Under the pieces are notes generated by a model. The model was given only the letters and a program-made list of their open reading frames with translations. It was not told the origin of the DNA and did no database searches. Below, in pieces: positions 25,901-38,482 of a stretch of 64,000 nt of DNA. The translations under genes and the position numbers were made by a program. Source of the DNA: Eudromia elegans (Eukaryota > Chordata > Aves > Tinamiformes > Tinamidae); NCBI GenBank assembly GCA_003342815.1, contig PTEX01000135.1, positions 186,001 through 250,000 on the forward strand, read 5' to 3'. Each line of letters starts with the position of its first letter. The stretch's first letter is position 1.

Positions 25901-28459
25901 GGAGCTTTTCACAGCGATGTGCTGGGTGCCTTCCTTCAGCAAGAGCTTCCTTAATTCCTAACAAACCCCTGGTCAGACAAAGAGAAGACACCTCTCCCCA
26001 GCCCCACAGTGTTGCCATCTTCTCGAGGCTGCAGTCACTCCTCCTAGATTTTTTATTAAGCTTCAAATACTCTATTAGGAAGCGGTGATTCTCTTCATGG
26101 GCTGAGGATTTTGTTTTCCAGCTCTCCTTAGTGCTCATGACGACACGCTGCGTGTCAGCCAAAATAACGTGTCCCTGAGAAGGCTGCGGGAGCGAGGAAG
26201 ACACGATGCTGTTACTAGAGAGAGAGGCCTGGGATTTCTAAGGTATCTTAATTGTGCACTTCCTTACCTTCAGAAATGCTCAGTTTTCCTTTAGATTTTG
26301 AATTCAGATCGAATTTATAAATTGCTATGGGTTTTCTTCTAGCATCCACATTTTTGTTATCTTTAGGCCATATATTGTGTACCTTAACCATTTAGCAAGA
26401 ACTTTATAAGATAGCGTATTGCCAGCAGCAATCAAGACAACAGAGCATTCTCGTCCCTAAAGTTCTCATACAGAAGGTTAGAAGAATTATTTTACATTAG
26501 AAACCTCTGGCATGGATGGGAAGGTTAAAGGCACCAGAGCAGTCGTCCGCCCTAGGGAAAATATTACCAGACAATAAACCCAAAAAAGGAGTCAGAAAAA
26601 GACTTGGATTAGCATCCTGTGTTAGAGTAGATCAGGTGTAGGCTTCTTTTTGAATAAAAGTCTTCCTGGAACTAGGCTGAAGTTTCATAACTTCTGGATG
26701 TTTCATGGACTCTTATCTGAAGGCCTGCCTGCAGAAAGAAGCAGTTCACTCTGAAATGACTCACTCTGGCAGATACAACCCAAAAAACTCCCCCCAGTAC
26801 TTTATTTTGAGTCACATTTCTTCAAAGTATCATCTACTGAATGTACGTGGATGGACTGCCACTTTAACTGGCCAAATAAAACCTAGGGCACAGTATGAAC
26901 ACCACTGGAGAACAGGTAGATCTTAAAGAATTTGCAATTTTGCCTCTACAGAGGCAGAAGACAAGGTTAACATGTAGTATTATTTTCTTTTTAGAGCTTT
27001 TGTAGGTTTTTTTTAAATAACTACTTTTATATGCCAGGGTCTACAGGCAGTACTTAGGAAATATATTAAGGATAGTAGAGCACACTGGGGCTTGGAGAAT
27101 GCCCCATATTCATGAGTTCATGTGTGTATTTAAATGCATATTGTATAAATAGCAGTTACCTTTTTTATAAATTACTTTGGCTGGATATTCATAACATGGT
27201 GGTCTGTGAGGAAGCACAAAATCTGTTAGTGGGAGAGGAGGTGGAGACACACAGGCCACACAGTTGGTAGTGTTTGATCCATGCACAGAAAGGGATTCTT
27301 GGTAAAGCCAAAGTGGCATTGGTGGCACGACATAAGACATCTCAATGAGGAACTCAGGAAGATGAGCAGGGTGGTGGAAGAATAAGGATAGGAATTGAAA
27401 TTAAAATGTCATTCACATCCTGTGAGAATTAGTTGAATTAGTGCAACTTCGAGATCTCCCTAAACCACTTTGAAGCTTATTCAATATAAGATTATCTTTG
27501 ATAATTATGAATAGTACAAATGTAAGATTGCAGTATAACCATAAAAAATAAATTAACATTTAACAAGAAGAGTTACTGGTAAACTACACATACACAAGTT
27601 TTGTTACTCATCACTAAGTATTAATCTTGCTTGGCAGTGTCTTGAGAAGAAAATTTGGCATCTTCAGTAGCGGCGACAGTGGTGGGACTCATCTCACTTT
27701 GCACATCTACAAGGGATATCCCCCGCTGCAAGTGGGCTGGGTTTTACAGAGGGAGCCTAACGTGACTGTTAGATAGAGATGTCTGCTCTTAGTCACGTAC
27801 AGACTATTCTGGGGAGTCTTAACAAGGAAGGTTGCCGATACTTCTCAGGCTTGCTTAATTCCCTCCCTCATCTCCCTCACACATACTTCATGGTAGAGCT
27901 CTTGCTCTTCTTCTTTTTTTTCCCCAACCACCCCAGCACCAGCGTATCATGACTTTTCTCAACTTTTGGATAGGGAATTTGGCTAGAATATGGTGCAGAG
28001 AACATTTATCTTGATAAATGATACTAGTTCGTTTGGAACCAGGAAGCATTTGGAAGGAGATCTGGTCTTGCCTACAGTCAGGTCCTGGTTTCTGTTTGTT
28101 GGGCTAGTGGTACCTTAGCCCATATGGAGTCACAGAACTTGACCATGGTGCATATGGGTTATTGCACCACTGCTTGCTCTGGACTGCATGCTTATAATGC
28201 AGAGCAAAATACAACATGCATGCACAAAGGACTATATGGATAGTCCTTCCTCAAGAAAGTGTATGGTATTTAGCTGAGTGGTGTAAAAGATTGATTCAAC
28301 AGCAGCAGGCAGGCAGGCCAGACTCAGGAGGGGTGATCACACTGCATCTAATATACCTGTGCCACGGCACATGGCAGTCTTGGAGGAAGAGAAAGAACTT
28401 AAGTGGCTAATTCGATGTGCTGCTTTACCTCAATGATAAGTGACATTATCCCTGGAAGG

Positions 28460-28484
28460 ATTCCTGGGACATTATCCCAGGAAT
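28460..28484. repeat. Perfect 10-bp inverted repeat with 5-nt loop
   Basis: Arms ATTCCTGGGA and TCCCAGGAAT flank the loop CATTA. The 11-mer GACATTATCCC appears both at 28442-28452 and, across the loop, at 28468-28478, so local duplication probably built the hairpin. Confidence 0.85.
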
Positions 28485-31400
28485 GGGGGCATCAGGGAGG
28501 GATGGTTAGATACATACCTTTGAGTGAGCTGGAGTGAGGGGTGCTATTTGTAACCTCACCGTTGACGTGTGGCTACTCAGGGCTGTTCCTGGTACCTGTG
28601 CAGCAGTTGTCCAGCAATCCGAAATTGCTGGTGCATGGAATACCCTTTAACCTCACCTGCCAGAACATCAGCATTGTGGTCAATACACTCCCAAGGTATC
28701 CGTTTTCACTGACATACAGATTTCCAAATTTGGAAAATGATGGACCCCAGATTCATCATAGTCACATTTAATAGTACCAAGTGTTGGAACAATTCTGTAC
28801 TACTTAGAGCTTAATACCTATGATTAATAGCCTTAATATTCAACTCAGTGTACACATGCATTTTATCTGATACTGATAGTACACTACCACCCCTAATTCC
28901 AGTAATTTAAGGTATTCTTTCAATATTTAAAAACTGTATCAGTTGCAAGTAAAAGTGCAAGCCACATGTTATTTAAGTCATTTCAAGCTTCAAGTCATTT
29001 CATATGCCATCTTTTCAATTACATCCTACTCACTATATAGAGCACTTACTCATGAAACAGAATGAGTTAGTCAGATGCGCAGAGTTTTCAAGGTCACTAT
29101 ATTGCTAACGAAACTTGTTAACTGACACAGGCATTAGTCATAAAGCTGAGTAAATGTGATGATTAAGCCACTCATCGTTCCGTACAACCCTGTTGCATCC
29201 TGCCTGCTAAAGAGGGAATTGTTATTTTGGGGCCTGATTCAAACCTACTTAAGTCAGTGAAAAACCCCCTCTCGCTCCCTGGGCTGCAGCCCAGGCTGCC
29301 AGCAAGCAGCAGAACTGCACTCTCAAACGGAGCAGGCAGCACGGTGGTAATGTGGGCAGCTCTTGGTCATTCAGGTCTCTACGTATCAGCTCCTGCCACG
29401 GCTTGTAACGCAGTAGTTCACAGCCGTAACCTTCCCTTCCCCAATGCAGGTGGAGCCTCCTCAAGCTCACTGAATTATGTGTTTGCCCTTCAGATGCCTC
29501 TTGCTATGGGACGCAGAGGATTTCCCTGCTGCAGAAAGCTTGCTATAATTATTGTTTGGCCTGGTGGGTTTTGCTGCCTTCCCAATGGTGGATTATTCAT
29601 TTGATAGATGCAAGGAACCAAACACAAGCATACAGGCAACACTAGAAAATGAGCAATAAAAATAGTGGTCAGTAACCAAATGGAGACACTTCATTTTAAT
29701 GAAATTCCCACTCAGCTCCAGGGAAAGATCAAAACACACCCACTCCATTTTAATGATAAGGAGGACGTTATCCCTGTGTGCATCACCACTTACAGGGTGT
29801 AGTAATGAACACTGAGGGTAAAGGCGAAGGCTTTCGTCTCACCTGAGCCTGACGTGCATTACTCAGACCATCACCCGTGCCCTAAGGTTAGGAATTTGAA
29901 TGATCCCTGCCAGGTGAATAGCTGGGAGGCTGGAAAGGCTATTAATGCTCTGTCAATGCAGGGATGTACAATATAAGATGAAACACAGCACATGTTTGAA
30001 AGACCTAGGCACTTTTAAGGTGTCATTTGTATGATCTGATGTAGGCATCACACCCAGGTGAAAGTAATTAAGCCACAGAGCCTAATGACTCCACTGAATA
30101 AACTCCATAGACATACACGAATTTTAGGAAGGCTCAGTCATACACAGGGTTTTACCTTGCAAACATTCTTTCAAATCAGTCCTATCTAAGGCATCTTCTA
30201 CTTGGGCCTAGGAGGCAATGGAAGGACAAAGTTGTCGGTAGAAGATGGTGGGAGGCAGGTAGCAGGTTGGACAGAGGCTGATCCGGCCCGAGCCAGCCGG
30301 AAGGAGGACAAGTCTTTGTTGTTGGAGGGAGCTGGAAGAACTAGAGCATGGACAATGACGTCAGCGTGCCACACAGCTGGAGACACCATAAAAGCAATGT
30401 AAAGGAACTCCTCCTCCTCCTCCCAGTAGCAATAACAAAAATGAAGTATGTAATTGAAAATTCAAGGCACTTGGAGGAGAAAGAGTACCCAGAAGGTACA
30501 AAAAGATGTCAGCAAAGACATCCTTTAGTGGGATTTCTTTAGCACTACAGCTCCTGCTACAATTGTCTGTCTGCTGAAACAACTTTTCTGAAAGAAAGAA
30601 AGCAAATTCAGCATAGGAAGGTTGGGGTTCAGAAAGACCAGAAAGAAGCACTAGTTAGTGCACATGCTCAGAATGTTGTTTGCAAAGCATCTATAAAATA
30701 ATTACCTTAATAATAGCACAATTCATGTAAACAAACATGGAATTTTCTTAGGTATAGAGTATGAATTTCATGGAAGAGCATAGATGAACCCAGACCTTCT
30801 GTTTAGTCAACAGTATTATTTTGCTCTGTTGAAGTAGTCTGGATCTCTTTGGTTCTTTCTTGATCTCTTAACTTCATAGAAAAATCCACTGTTGTTCGTT
30901 AATATGCTTAGCTATTTTTTTAAAATATCTTAATAGGTAAATACAGCTGCATAATAAATCTACTGAAGTGGTGAACAAAAAATGTTATTGCCCAAGATGC
31001 ATTCATGACACCCACATGACAATCACTGTGTCTTCTCTTTCATTACTTTCTTCCTCCATAGTCCTAGACCTGTTATGTCTGTGCATTTTTGATGTCTCTT
31101 TGGATTTGGGCTGAGTCTTGAGGCCAGCCTGAGCTCTTGGATTGTCTAGTTAGACATAGAGACTATGTGGGGAATTGGTGTGGGGAATTACCTTTCCAAA
31201 AGAGTCTCTGCATGGTAATGCAAGAGGTCTCACATTGGCTGAAATTAAGGACAGGGACAGTGAATGTTTGGGCTGTGAGGGTGGAGGGGGTTGGGTTTGG
31301 TGACTGAGCTGAACTTGCAACAGTAAGAAAAACAGTGGGATTTAACTAAGGCAGGAGTGTGGGATGAGTGGAAAAGGCAAAGAAAAACCATAACAGAGTT

Positions 31401-34169
31401 TCTCTGCTAGAGATTAAGATGATGGAGAGGCTAATATTCCTCAGGAGAGAATAGTTGGAGGCTATGTTAGATAGATGAATGTAACTACCACAGATGTTCA
31501 ATAACTAGATAGCTATGGACAGGTTAAATAGGATTTCAGGAAAACACCAAGTCTTTGGTCCTTCTAAGTCTCTTCTGTCTTCAGTGCTTTGCTCCTGAGT
31601 AACAGATACCATGGAAAAGAGGTGAGGGAGAGCAACTTTGACACCATCAATAACAACTTTAATCAGGCTGAGCAAGAGCTCAAGCAAGGCACGCAAGAGG
31701 GGATGTAAAAGAAAAGAATAAAGAAAAAAAATGAATAAAGAAGCAGACTAGGAAGTGTCTATGTGGGATGTGGTCTTGTGTCTATGGCAGGAGATGAGCT
31801 CATTCATACAACTTTTTTCTGAAGGAAGAGGGACAAAATCCCCAGGGGAGAGCAGCAGCGCGGACCAGAAGGGAGAATCAGGAAACCTACTTAAGGCTTT
31901 CATAAAGATCGTTGTTTATTTTGATTGAAGATTGTTACAGTGACATCAAGTACAAATAAATTGCATTCCTGGGACAGATTTTAGCACCTCATTATGCCAC
32001 AACTTACCTTTCTTCTGAGGACATTCAGCTCATTGCCTACAGGGCCCAGCTCTTTCTGCTGAGGATGTTCAGGGGAACAGATTGATGTTATTTGTTTGAA
32101 CTTACCTAGCTGCATGGAATTGAAGTGATGAAGAGCTGCTGAAATTAAACAGACCTACAGAGCTGTACCAGATGTACCAGAGCCACAAATACCTACGACC
32201 ATCCTTGTGACATTTGGAGAGTATTTGGGGAGCTGAGCAGGATTTTTAATTTGCTCTCCCTGTGTACAGTGTGAGGCCGCTGTGTCATCAGCAAACTGTG
32301 AACATGTGCAAAGGAAACTCAAAAAAAAAAGAAAAAAAACACCCCTAAATATTCATTTCATACATTTGAGCAACTCCGGAGACTATAAAAAATTAAATGT
32401 AGGAAAAGGTCAGGCCTTTTTATCTTCTGACTTGTCTGGGTTTTATTTGTTTTACTACGAAAAAGCACAAATCATAACATAAAAGAGTCAAGAAGAAACT
32501 TTCCCTAGCACAAAATTACGTACATTAATGAAGTGGCCATAACTCACATACGGATAATAATGTGCTCAGTCATCCTTTGTGAATCAATACACATTTTAAT
32601 GATGCCCATTAGATATTATAAATCCACTGCATTATAAAAGGTGATGAGCAGTATCGTGCCCGCTTCCTAGCACAGCACACACTGCAAAGAAGTCATTAGG
32701 AAGCAGTCACGTTACCCCCGCACTCATGGTGGGAAACAAAGGCATGGGGAGCCAGAGCAGCACCTACAGAAAGCACCCTGCTCCTAAATAATTTGCCAAA
32801 TTTTGTAATTGGTAGTTTGCAGCAAAAAACTGAATGGATGGGACTGTTTTATTATTATTACCTTGGGATTGTGTGTAGCAGAGGTATCTTACAAGGGCGA
32901 CTGTATTTTGGTAGTACACAATCTAAATACGAACAAACAAAGTGCAGCCCTCGGAGCAGGTCAGCACAACAGTGCTGCCCGTCGTGCCAAGCCTGGCAAA
33001 GTAACGCCTGGGGATGCCGGGGAGCTCGACAGCCGTGAGAGGAGCCTGCAAAGAGCTCCAGTTTGCTCTACAGAGCTTCCAGACCCAGCCAGAAAGCAAG
33101 CAAAGCCCAGGGCACGGACGGGAAAGGAAGGGCAACCGTGACGTTTCCAGTGAAACATGGAGCCTTCTGCAGTTCCTGCGGGGTGGCAAAGGGCGCTCAG
33201 AACCTGGTGGGGCCACCAGCTGGGCAGCAGGGACCCGAACAGGCCAGTGGCAGCTCTTTGGGTGATGGTGGCTTCTTGTTCCAGAAGGGCTTCATGCCAG
33301 GGGCGTTGCTGGCAGCGTGCTCATGTTCCTCACAGGGGTGGGAGGCAGCTCTGGCTCGACACAGACAACTTGTTCAGGGACCTCCTTGAAACAAGTCTGT
33401 GGTCTCTACCCAGGAGGTTCAGAGACCTCCTGGTGAGAAGGGGTCTGGGCTGTGAAACGCGTTGGCTCTCGCTGTGCCCTAAGGACTCGTTCCTGGCAGT
33501 CTTGAACACAGTAATTCTAGTTATGCTCACGGATGGTCCTGTGTCTGTTCGAAACAGGCTCCCGAGCAAACAGTCCACCTGGTTTAGCCTCGGTCTGTGC
33601 TGCAAGCCCTGTATGAGGGCACAGGCTCTCCTCTTGACTCTGCAAATTTGCTATTGCTATTTGCAAATAACTGCCACACCATCAAAGACAACAATCTAGT
33701 CTTTCATATGGGTGTTTTCAAAGTCATTCAGTTTGGAGAGGAATGAAGCCTAAGTGGGTGTATTTTTTTTTTGTGGTTTAAGAAATCCTAAGTTTCTATC
33801 CTAATTGCTACCCAATTATCAGTGTGCCTGTTGATCAGCAGCTGATACCTGCTGCCCTCCGACTCTTCTTCTGGGCTTATATTAAGTAAGTTGTGCTAGA
33901 AAAATGCATTTCCAGTGAGAAGAGGCAAGAAACAAGCATGGGAAGGTATGAAAGTGTGAACATGGCTCCGTCTAAATGTACTTTTTCTTATAACCTACCT
34001 GTGTCCTGCTCTAAATATCCAGACACTTTTCAAGTACAAACATCTAAACAATTAACTTCCTACTTCCCTGGAAGGCAATTGGCTGTAAAGTAAAAACAGG
34101 AACAGTTAAACAGCATAAAAGTGCTGCACAAACATACATCTACACAGCACTTAGAAAGTAATGAACATA

Positions 34170-34212
34170 GCATTTTGCTAGCATTTCATTTGCTGGCATT
34201 TTGCTAGCATTT
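34170..34212 (+). repeat. 17-bp direct repeat, period 26
   Basis: GCATTTTGCTAGCATTT occurs at 34170-34186 and 34196-34212, with CATTTGCTG-like sequence between. Confidence 0.9.
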
Positions 34213-36217
34213 ACTGCAAACTATTAAAACAGAATACGTGCCAATTAAAATAATCAGAATAAAAATTTTATAAGTTTTATTTAAAAATATATTTTTTTAT
34301 GAATGTAATATCCATAAACTGAAAATATTGCCTTTAGACTCCAAACACATTAGAAATGTCTGTGAGGATAATACATGGCCAAACATGAAGAAGGTCTCAC
34401 AAGCCAAGTTAAAGAACCAATTATTTTACAGCATTTTATTACATTTCTAGCATTGCAGAAGCTAATTTCAGATGGTGACATCAGCTCATGAAGACACCAG
34501 CTCCAAGCTGTCAGAAATACTGATTTGGAAATAATTTTTTTCACCATTTCCTTATGATGAAAAAAATAAAGTTCTCTTATATTAAACTTTATGTTAAGTC
34601 TGAGTGTTTCGTTTTTATTCCTGCGCTCTCTCCTCCTCCCTCCTCGCGTCACTGTGAAGAGCCTGGCCCTGTCCTGCGATGGCGGCCCTGGAGGCACCGG
34701 CTTGTTCCTGTTGGGACCCTCTGAACCATCTCCCCCGCAGGCCGGCTGGGCCCCATTCCCGTAGCCTCTCCCCACAGCTTTCATTCCCCATTGCATTAGA
34801 CGCTCCCAAAGCAGAAGCAAGAGGGTCACAGAAAACAGAGCTATTCAAATAGATCAAATAGATCTTTCCACCAAATTTCTGCTACGGTGCATGCAAGGAG
34901 CACGACTCTTTCCTCAACAAGCCTTTGTGAGCACATGGGGTGTGCGCATGTGTGCGCAAACTCCTTCCTGATGAGGACACCCATCACCAGCCCGTTCCCC
35001 CAGGACTCAGAGCAATAACCCCTGGAAGTCCTTTCCTCATTTCTGGGATCTGTGAAGGTGTCGGAAATTGTCTTCAAACGGCCACTACGGTCTGAAGGCC
35101 AAGCTGCCTCCGAGACAGGGGCGCTCCATGAAGAGCTTCGGTATGAAATTGCACCAAGTTTATTTACTGAATGGAAACAATCCCCTTCCCTCTTCTCTCT
35201 GCCCAGTGTCCCTGTCACTCCTGGGTATGATGACTCAGAGGGGCAGCATGGAAACCCAGGCAGCACTGGACAGCAGCCCATTCATTACGAGGGAATATAA
35301 ACCTGTAAAAGAAATGACCAGATCTCCTACATGAATAATGAAGCATTAAAAAAACAGGAAGGACAAATGAAAACAAACTAATTAAGAGTAACTAGCTGTA
35401 TTTATGCAGACATAAGAACACACAGAGGTTGTGCTGGGCTGGATGAAATCTTTATCTAGCACCATGTCCAGGAGTGAACGCTAATGGAAGGAAAACACTG
35501 GGATTTCTGCTACAACAAGTCTCCCACTGTTCAACAAGCTGCAGATCAGGAATTAAGTTTGTACCCGCTTTTTTCATGGAACTTGATGGATTTCTCTTCC
35601 ACGACTTGTCTAATGCTTCTGGGACTCTGATTCACAGCAATCCGTGAGAACGAGCGCAACAATCTAATCATACCACATGCAAAAGAAAAACGTAATTTAT
35701 TGTAAACCACTGCCCAATGACTTCCTAGGGTCTTCTGTAATTCCCCCCTATTGAAAAGCAGCACATAATTGCCTAATCACCTTCAGACCATTCAGAAGTT
35801 GAGACAAGTCTCCCCTCACTCTCCTATCTCTTCCACGTTAAATGGTTTTTACTGGTCACGCGCAAGTATCGCACAGGTGAACTAGGGGCTTTGAATGTTT
35901 TCTCATGTTCTACCTGCCATTAAATTCAGAGAGAACACAGCACGGATAGGGGTTTAGTCCAAAAGTTACTGCCACTGCAAGGAGGGAGCTGCTGGTCACG
36001 CACGGTCTTTCCTTCCTTAACGCAAAATCCCGAACACGGGACCACACCTGGTCTAAAGGCTGCATCAAGAACGCAGGAGGCAATGGCACGATTACACCAC
36101 ATACACTGGAAAATGCATTTTCGGTTATCAGTTTAATGAGAAATCTGCTTAGTGTGAATCAGAATTTCAAAAAATTACGACACCAAAGGTCATAGACAGC
36201 TTTCATATAAATGTGCT

Positions 36218-36223
36218 TTATTG
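36218..36223 (-). other. Candidate poly(A) signal for GPR158
   Basis: Minus-strand AATAAA, read as TTTATT on the plus strand. About 30-40 bases downstream the minus strand is U/GU-rich (CTTTGGTGTC near 36190-36180), fitting a cleavage site near 36200. Other hexamers exist at 36690-36685 and, overlapping the stop codon, at 40245-40240. Confidence 0.35.
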
Positions 36224-37257
36224 CAGAGAAGTTACATTATTTACATGCTGCAACACATTACAACATAAATCTATCAAGTATTTCATGGTGGATGCTGTAG
36301 GTTGCCAGATAACATTGCCATAAGAACCACATTATAAAGTGAAGAGACTTACAGCTTCATATACTCTACAACTTGGAGTAGCTAAAATGTTAAAAGTCAA
36401 AAGGCAGTGTTTGCTCAGGCCTGCCCGTTGTCATAAGCATGCAAAAGCCTAAGGAGAGCAAATATAAAAGTATTGTCCAGTTTCAGGTCTATGATGCCAC
36501 CAAAGCTGATGATAGGTGTGTATTAATTTATATTTTAAAGCGTATAATCTTGCATAAATTATACAAGTCTAAGGAGATTGGTATAAATCTAATTATTTAT
36601 AAACCATGGCTTAGAAATAAAGAAGAAATGCGGCTTGCACATGCATTTAAAAGGACAACCTAGCAAATGTTTGTGACCTTATTATTTATTATCTTTTCTC
36701 TTAACAGATCTGCTAGAAAACATCTTAATTCTAGAGTTGCACTTCTCTTGGCTGAATAATGACAATGAAACTCCAGAAAAAGACAACTAAGCAATCTAGC
36801 CAATATATGCTGGTGGAGAAAAATCTATGAAACACAGAACATCATTTATGTCTAACTTAGTATGTCTTCATTACGCAATGTTTCTAGCAGCATCATAGTG
36901 AAATATAATAGTTGAGTGAAGTTTGGCCCCTCATTTTCGTAAGTGCAAAATAATCTAAAGTACCAATTAGATCTGTAGCCCACACATCAGCTGCTAAACA
37001 AACTAGGGAAAGCCCCATTGCTTTCTAAAAGAAAGGTCTCCAACTGCATCAGTTTTAGGATATTTGACTAGAACAAGCCTAAAGAACCATGAAAGACATT
37101 TTTTTAAGAAGTGAGGGAAAGGCTCAGGATGAAAGAAAACAGAGAGAATTGAAGGAGAATTTTGCAGCCAGTGCCTTGCAGGGTGAATCACTTCTGCCTG
37201 CAACGCAGCCGGGCCGATTCACACCTCTTTAGGAAGCGACTTTGTTTCTGTGTATCT

Positions 37258-37433
37258 AAGAGAGAGAATGGAATGAAAGAGAGAAAAAAGAGAGAGAGTG
37301 GAGAAAGAAAGCAAGGACCTGACAAAGTGAGAAAGAAAGGAGGAAGAAAAAGAAAGAAAATAAGAAAGGAAGAAGGAAATAAAAAGAATAAGGGAGAAAG
37401 GAAGAGAAAGGGATAAAGAGAGAAAGAAAGGAG
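37258..37433 (+). repeat. Purine-rich (GA/GAAA)n tract, about 175 bp
   Basis: Mostly A and G, in GAAA, GAGA and GGAA units, with few pyrimidine interruptions. On the GPR158 sense strand it is the matching polypyrimidine tract. Such tracts can adopt triplex (H-DNA) structure. If the 3' UTR reaches 36200, the transcript would carry a long polypyrimidine run here. Confidence 0.9.
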
Positions 37434-37740
37434 TCATCTATGACCGTCACAGTGCAGAGACTGAGAGTCCCTGCTCAGCTCCAAGGCTAATAGAGACGGC
37501 AGGATGCGGGGCTGGGACCTGGTCCTTGTGAACCCGTATCCGAAGGGCTGGGAGTTTGTACAGAGTATTCCCGTTCACTATTCCCCCACAGATGCCTCGT
37601 GTTACACTAGTACCTGGCTCTGGCAAAGTGCTGACGACTGGGTGTGGGTAGGGACAACCTGCAGGGACAACCTGCTCTGAGGTGTCCCCTGGCCCCACTG
37701 ATGCCACCTGGTGCAGCCGCGGGGACCCTGGGGCACCTCC

Positions 37741-38163
37741 ACCTTTCCGGGAGAGCAGAGGCCCAAGGCGGCTGCCACCGCTCTGGAGACAGGGCCTGGT
37801 GCCTCCGGGAGGGCTCCCGAAGCGCTGAGTTCTCCGGCCACACCTATCCCACACGGGGAGATTTCGGGCTTCCTTCCCTCCGAAGGCTTGATGAAACCGC
37901 AGCAGACCCGAGCACGCACCGAGCTGGGGCTAGGCAGTGCGTGGGGTGCCGGGGCACTGTGTGTGCAAGGCGGCTACGCGGCTGTCCACAGCACCCAGGG
38001 TCAGACACGCACGGAGGGCAAAGACCAGACCCGGAAGCAGAGCCTGCAGCAGGGTGCTGGAGGCCGAGGAGCCCAGGCTTGCTCTGGGCAGCCCAGCCGC
38101 TTCCATCTGGGACTAGCGAGTTCACAAGCAAGGCTAACGTGTCCGCACCCCTCTAGTCTCCGG
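37741..38163. promoter_or_regulatory. CpG-rich patch downstream of the GPR158 stop codon
   Basis: By hand count about 30 CpG in about 420 bp, GC-rich (around 60-64%), roughly 2.1 kb beyond the GPR158 stop codon and possibly inside its 3' UTR. It could be an intragenic CpG island, an enhancer or the start of an unannotated transcript. Open frames of up to 187 codons in all directions are not recognisable proteins. Confidence 0.55.
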
Positions 38164-38420
38164 CTGGCTCAGGTGTTTGCATGTTCCAGGTTTGGCTTAG
38201 CAGAGGTTGTAGGAGGATCAGAGCTGTCCTCATCTGTCAGGACAGATGTGCCCATAGTCTCCAGTCCATTCTAAAGGACAAGAAACACCTTCCTCACGCC
38301 CACCTTCTCCAAGCTTGTCCAATGCTCGATGCATTTTATCGTAAGCCACCTCTTCTATGATGCCACAAAAATCCGTTTATACTACAGACGTGTATGTGCA
38401 TGTGTGTACTTGATATGACT

Positions 38421-38482
38421 TTTATATATATTAAACATATATAAATATCTACTTTATATATATATATTATATATATATATTA
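38421..38482 (+). repeat. TA-rich tract, cruciform-prone
   Basis: About 60 bp almost wholly of A and T, including (TA) runs on either side of a short TT/AA break near 38467. It sits in the probable GPR158 3' UTR. Confidence 0.85.

Larger units (their letters stand above)
19714..36199. other. Intergenic DNA, no gene seen
   Basis: About 16.5 kb between the orphan CpG island and the GPR158 3' end. It is mostly AT-rich, with moderately GC-rich spots at 19900-20400 and 32940-33560 that carry open frames of up to 180 codons without recognisable domains. No exon of the mammalian neighbour MYO3A was recognised. Small repeats at 22902, 28460 and 34170 are listed separately. Confidence 0.6.

Noticed and set aside
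32940..33700. 180-codon plus-strand frame and neighbours
   Set aside because: Moderately GC-rich segment with several overlapping frames on both strands and no family resemblance.
37219..37450. Ser/Phe/Leu-rich minus-strand frames
   Set aside because: Translation of the polypyrimidine strand of the purine-rich tract.
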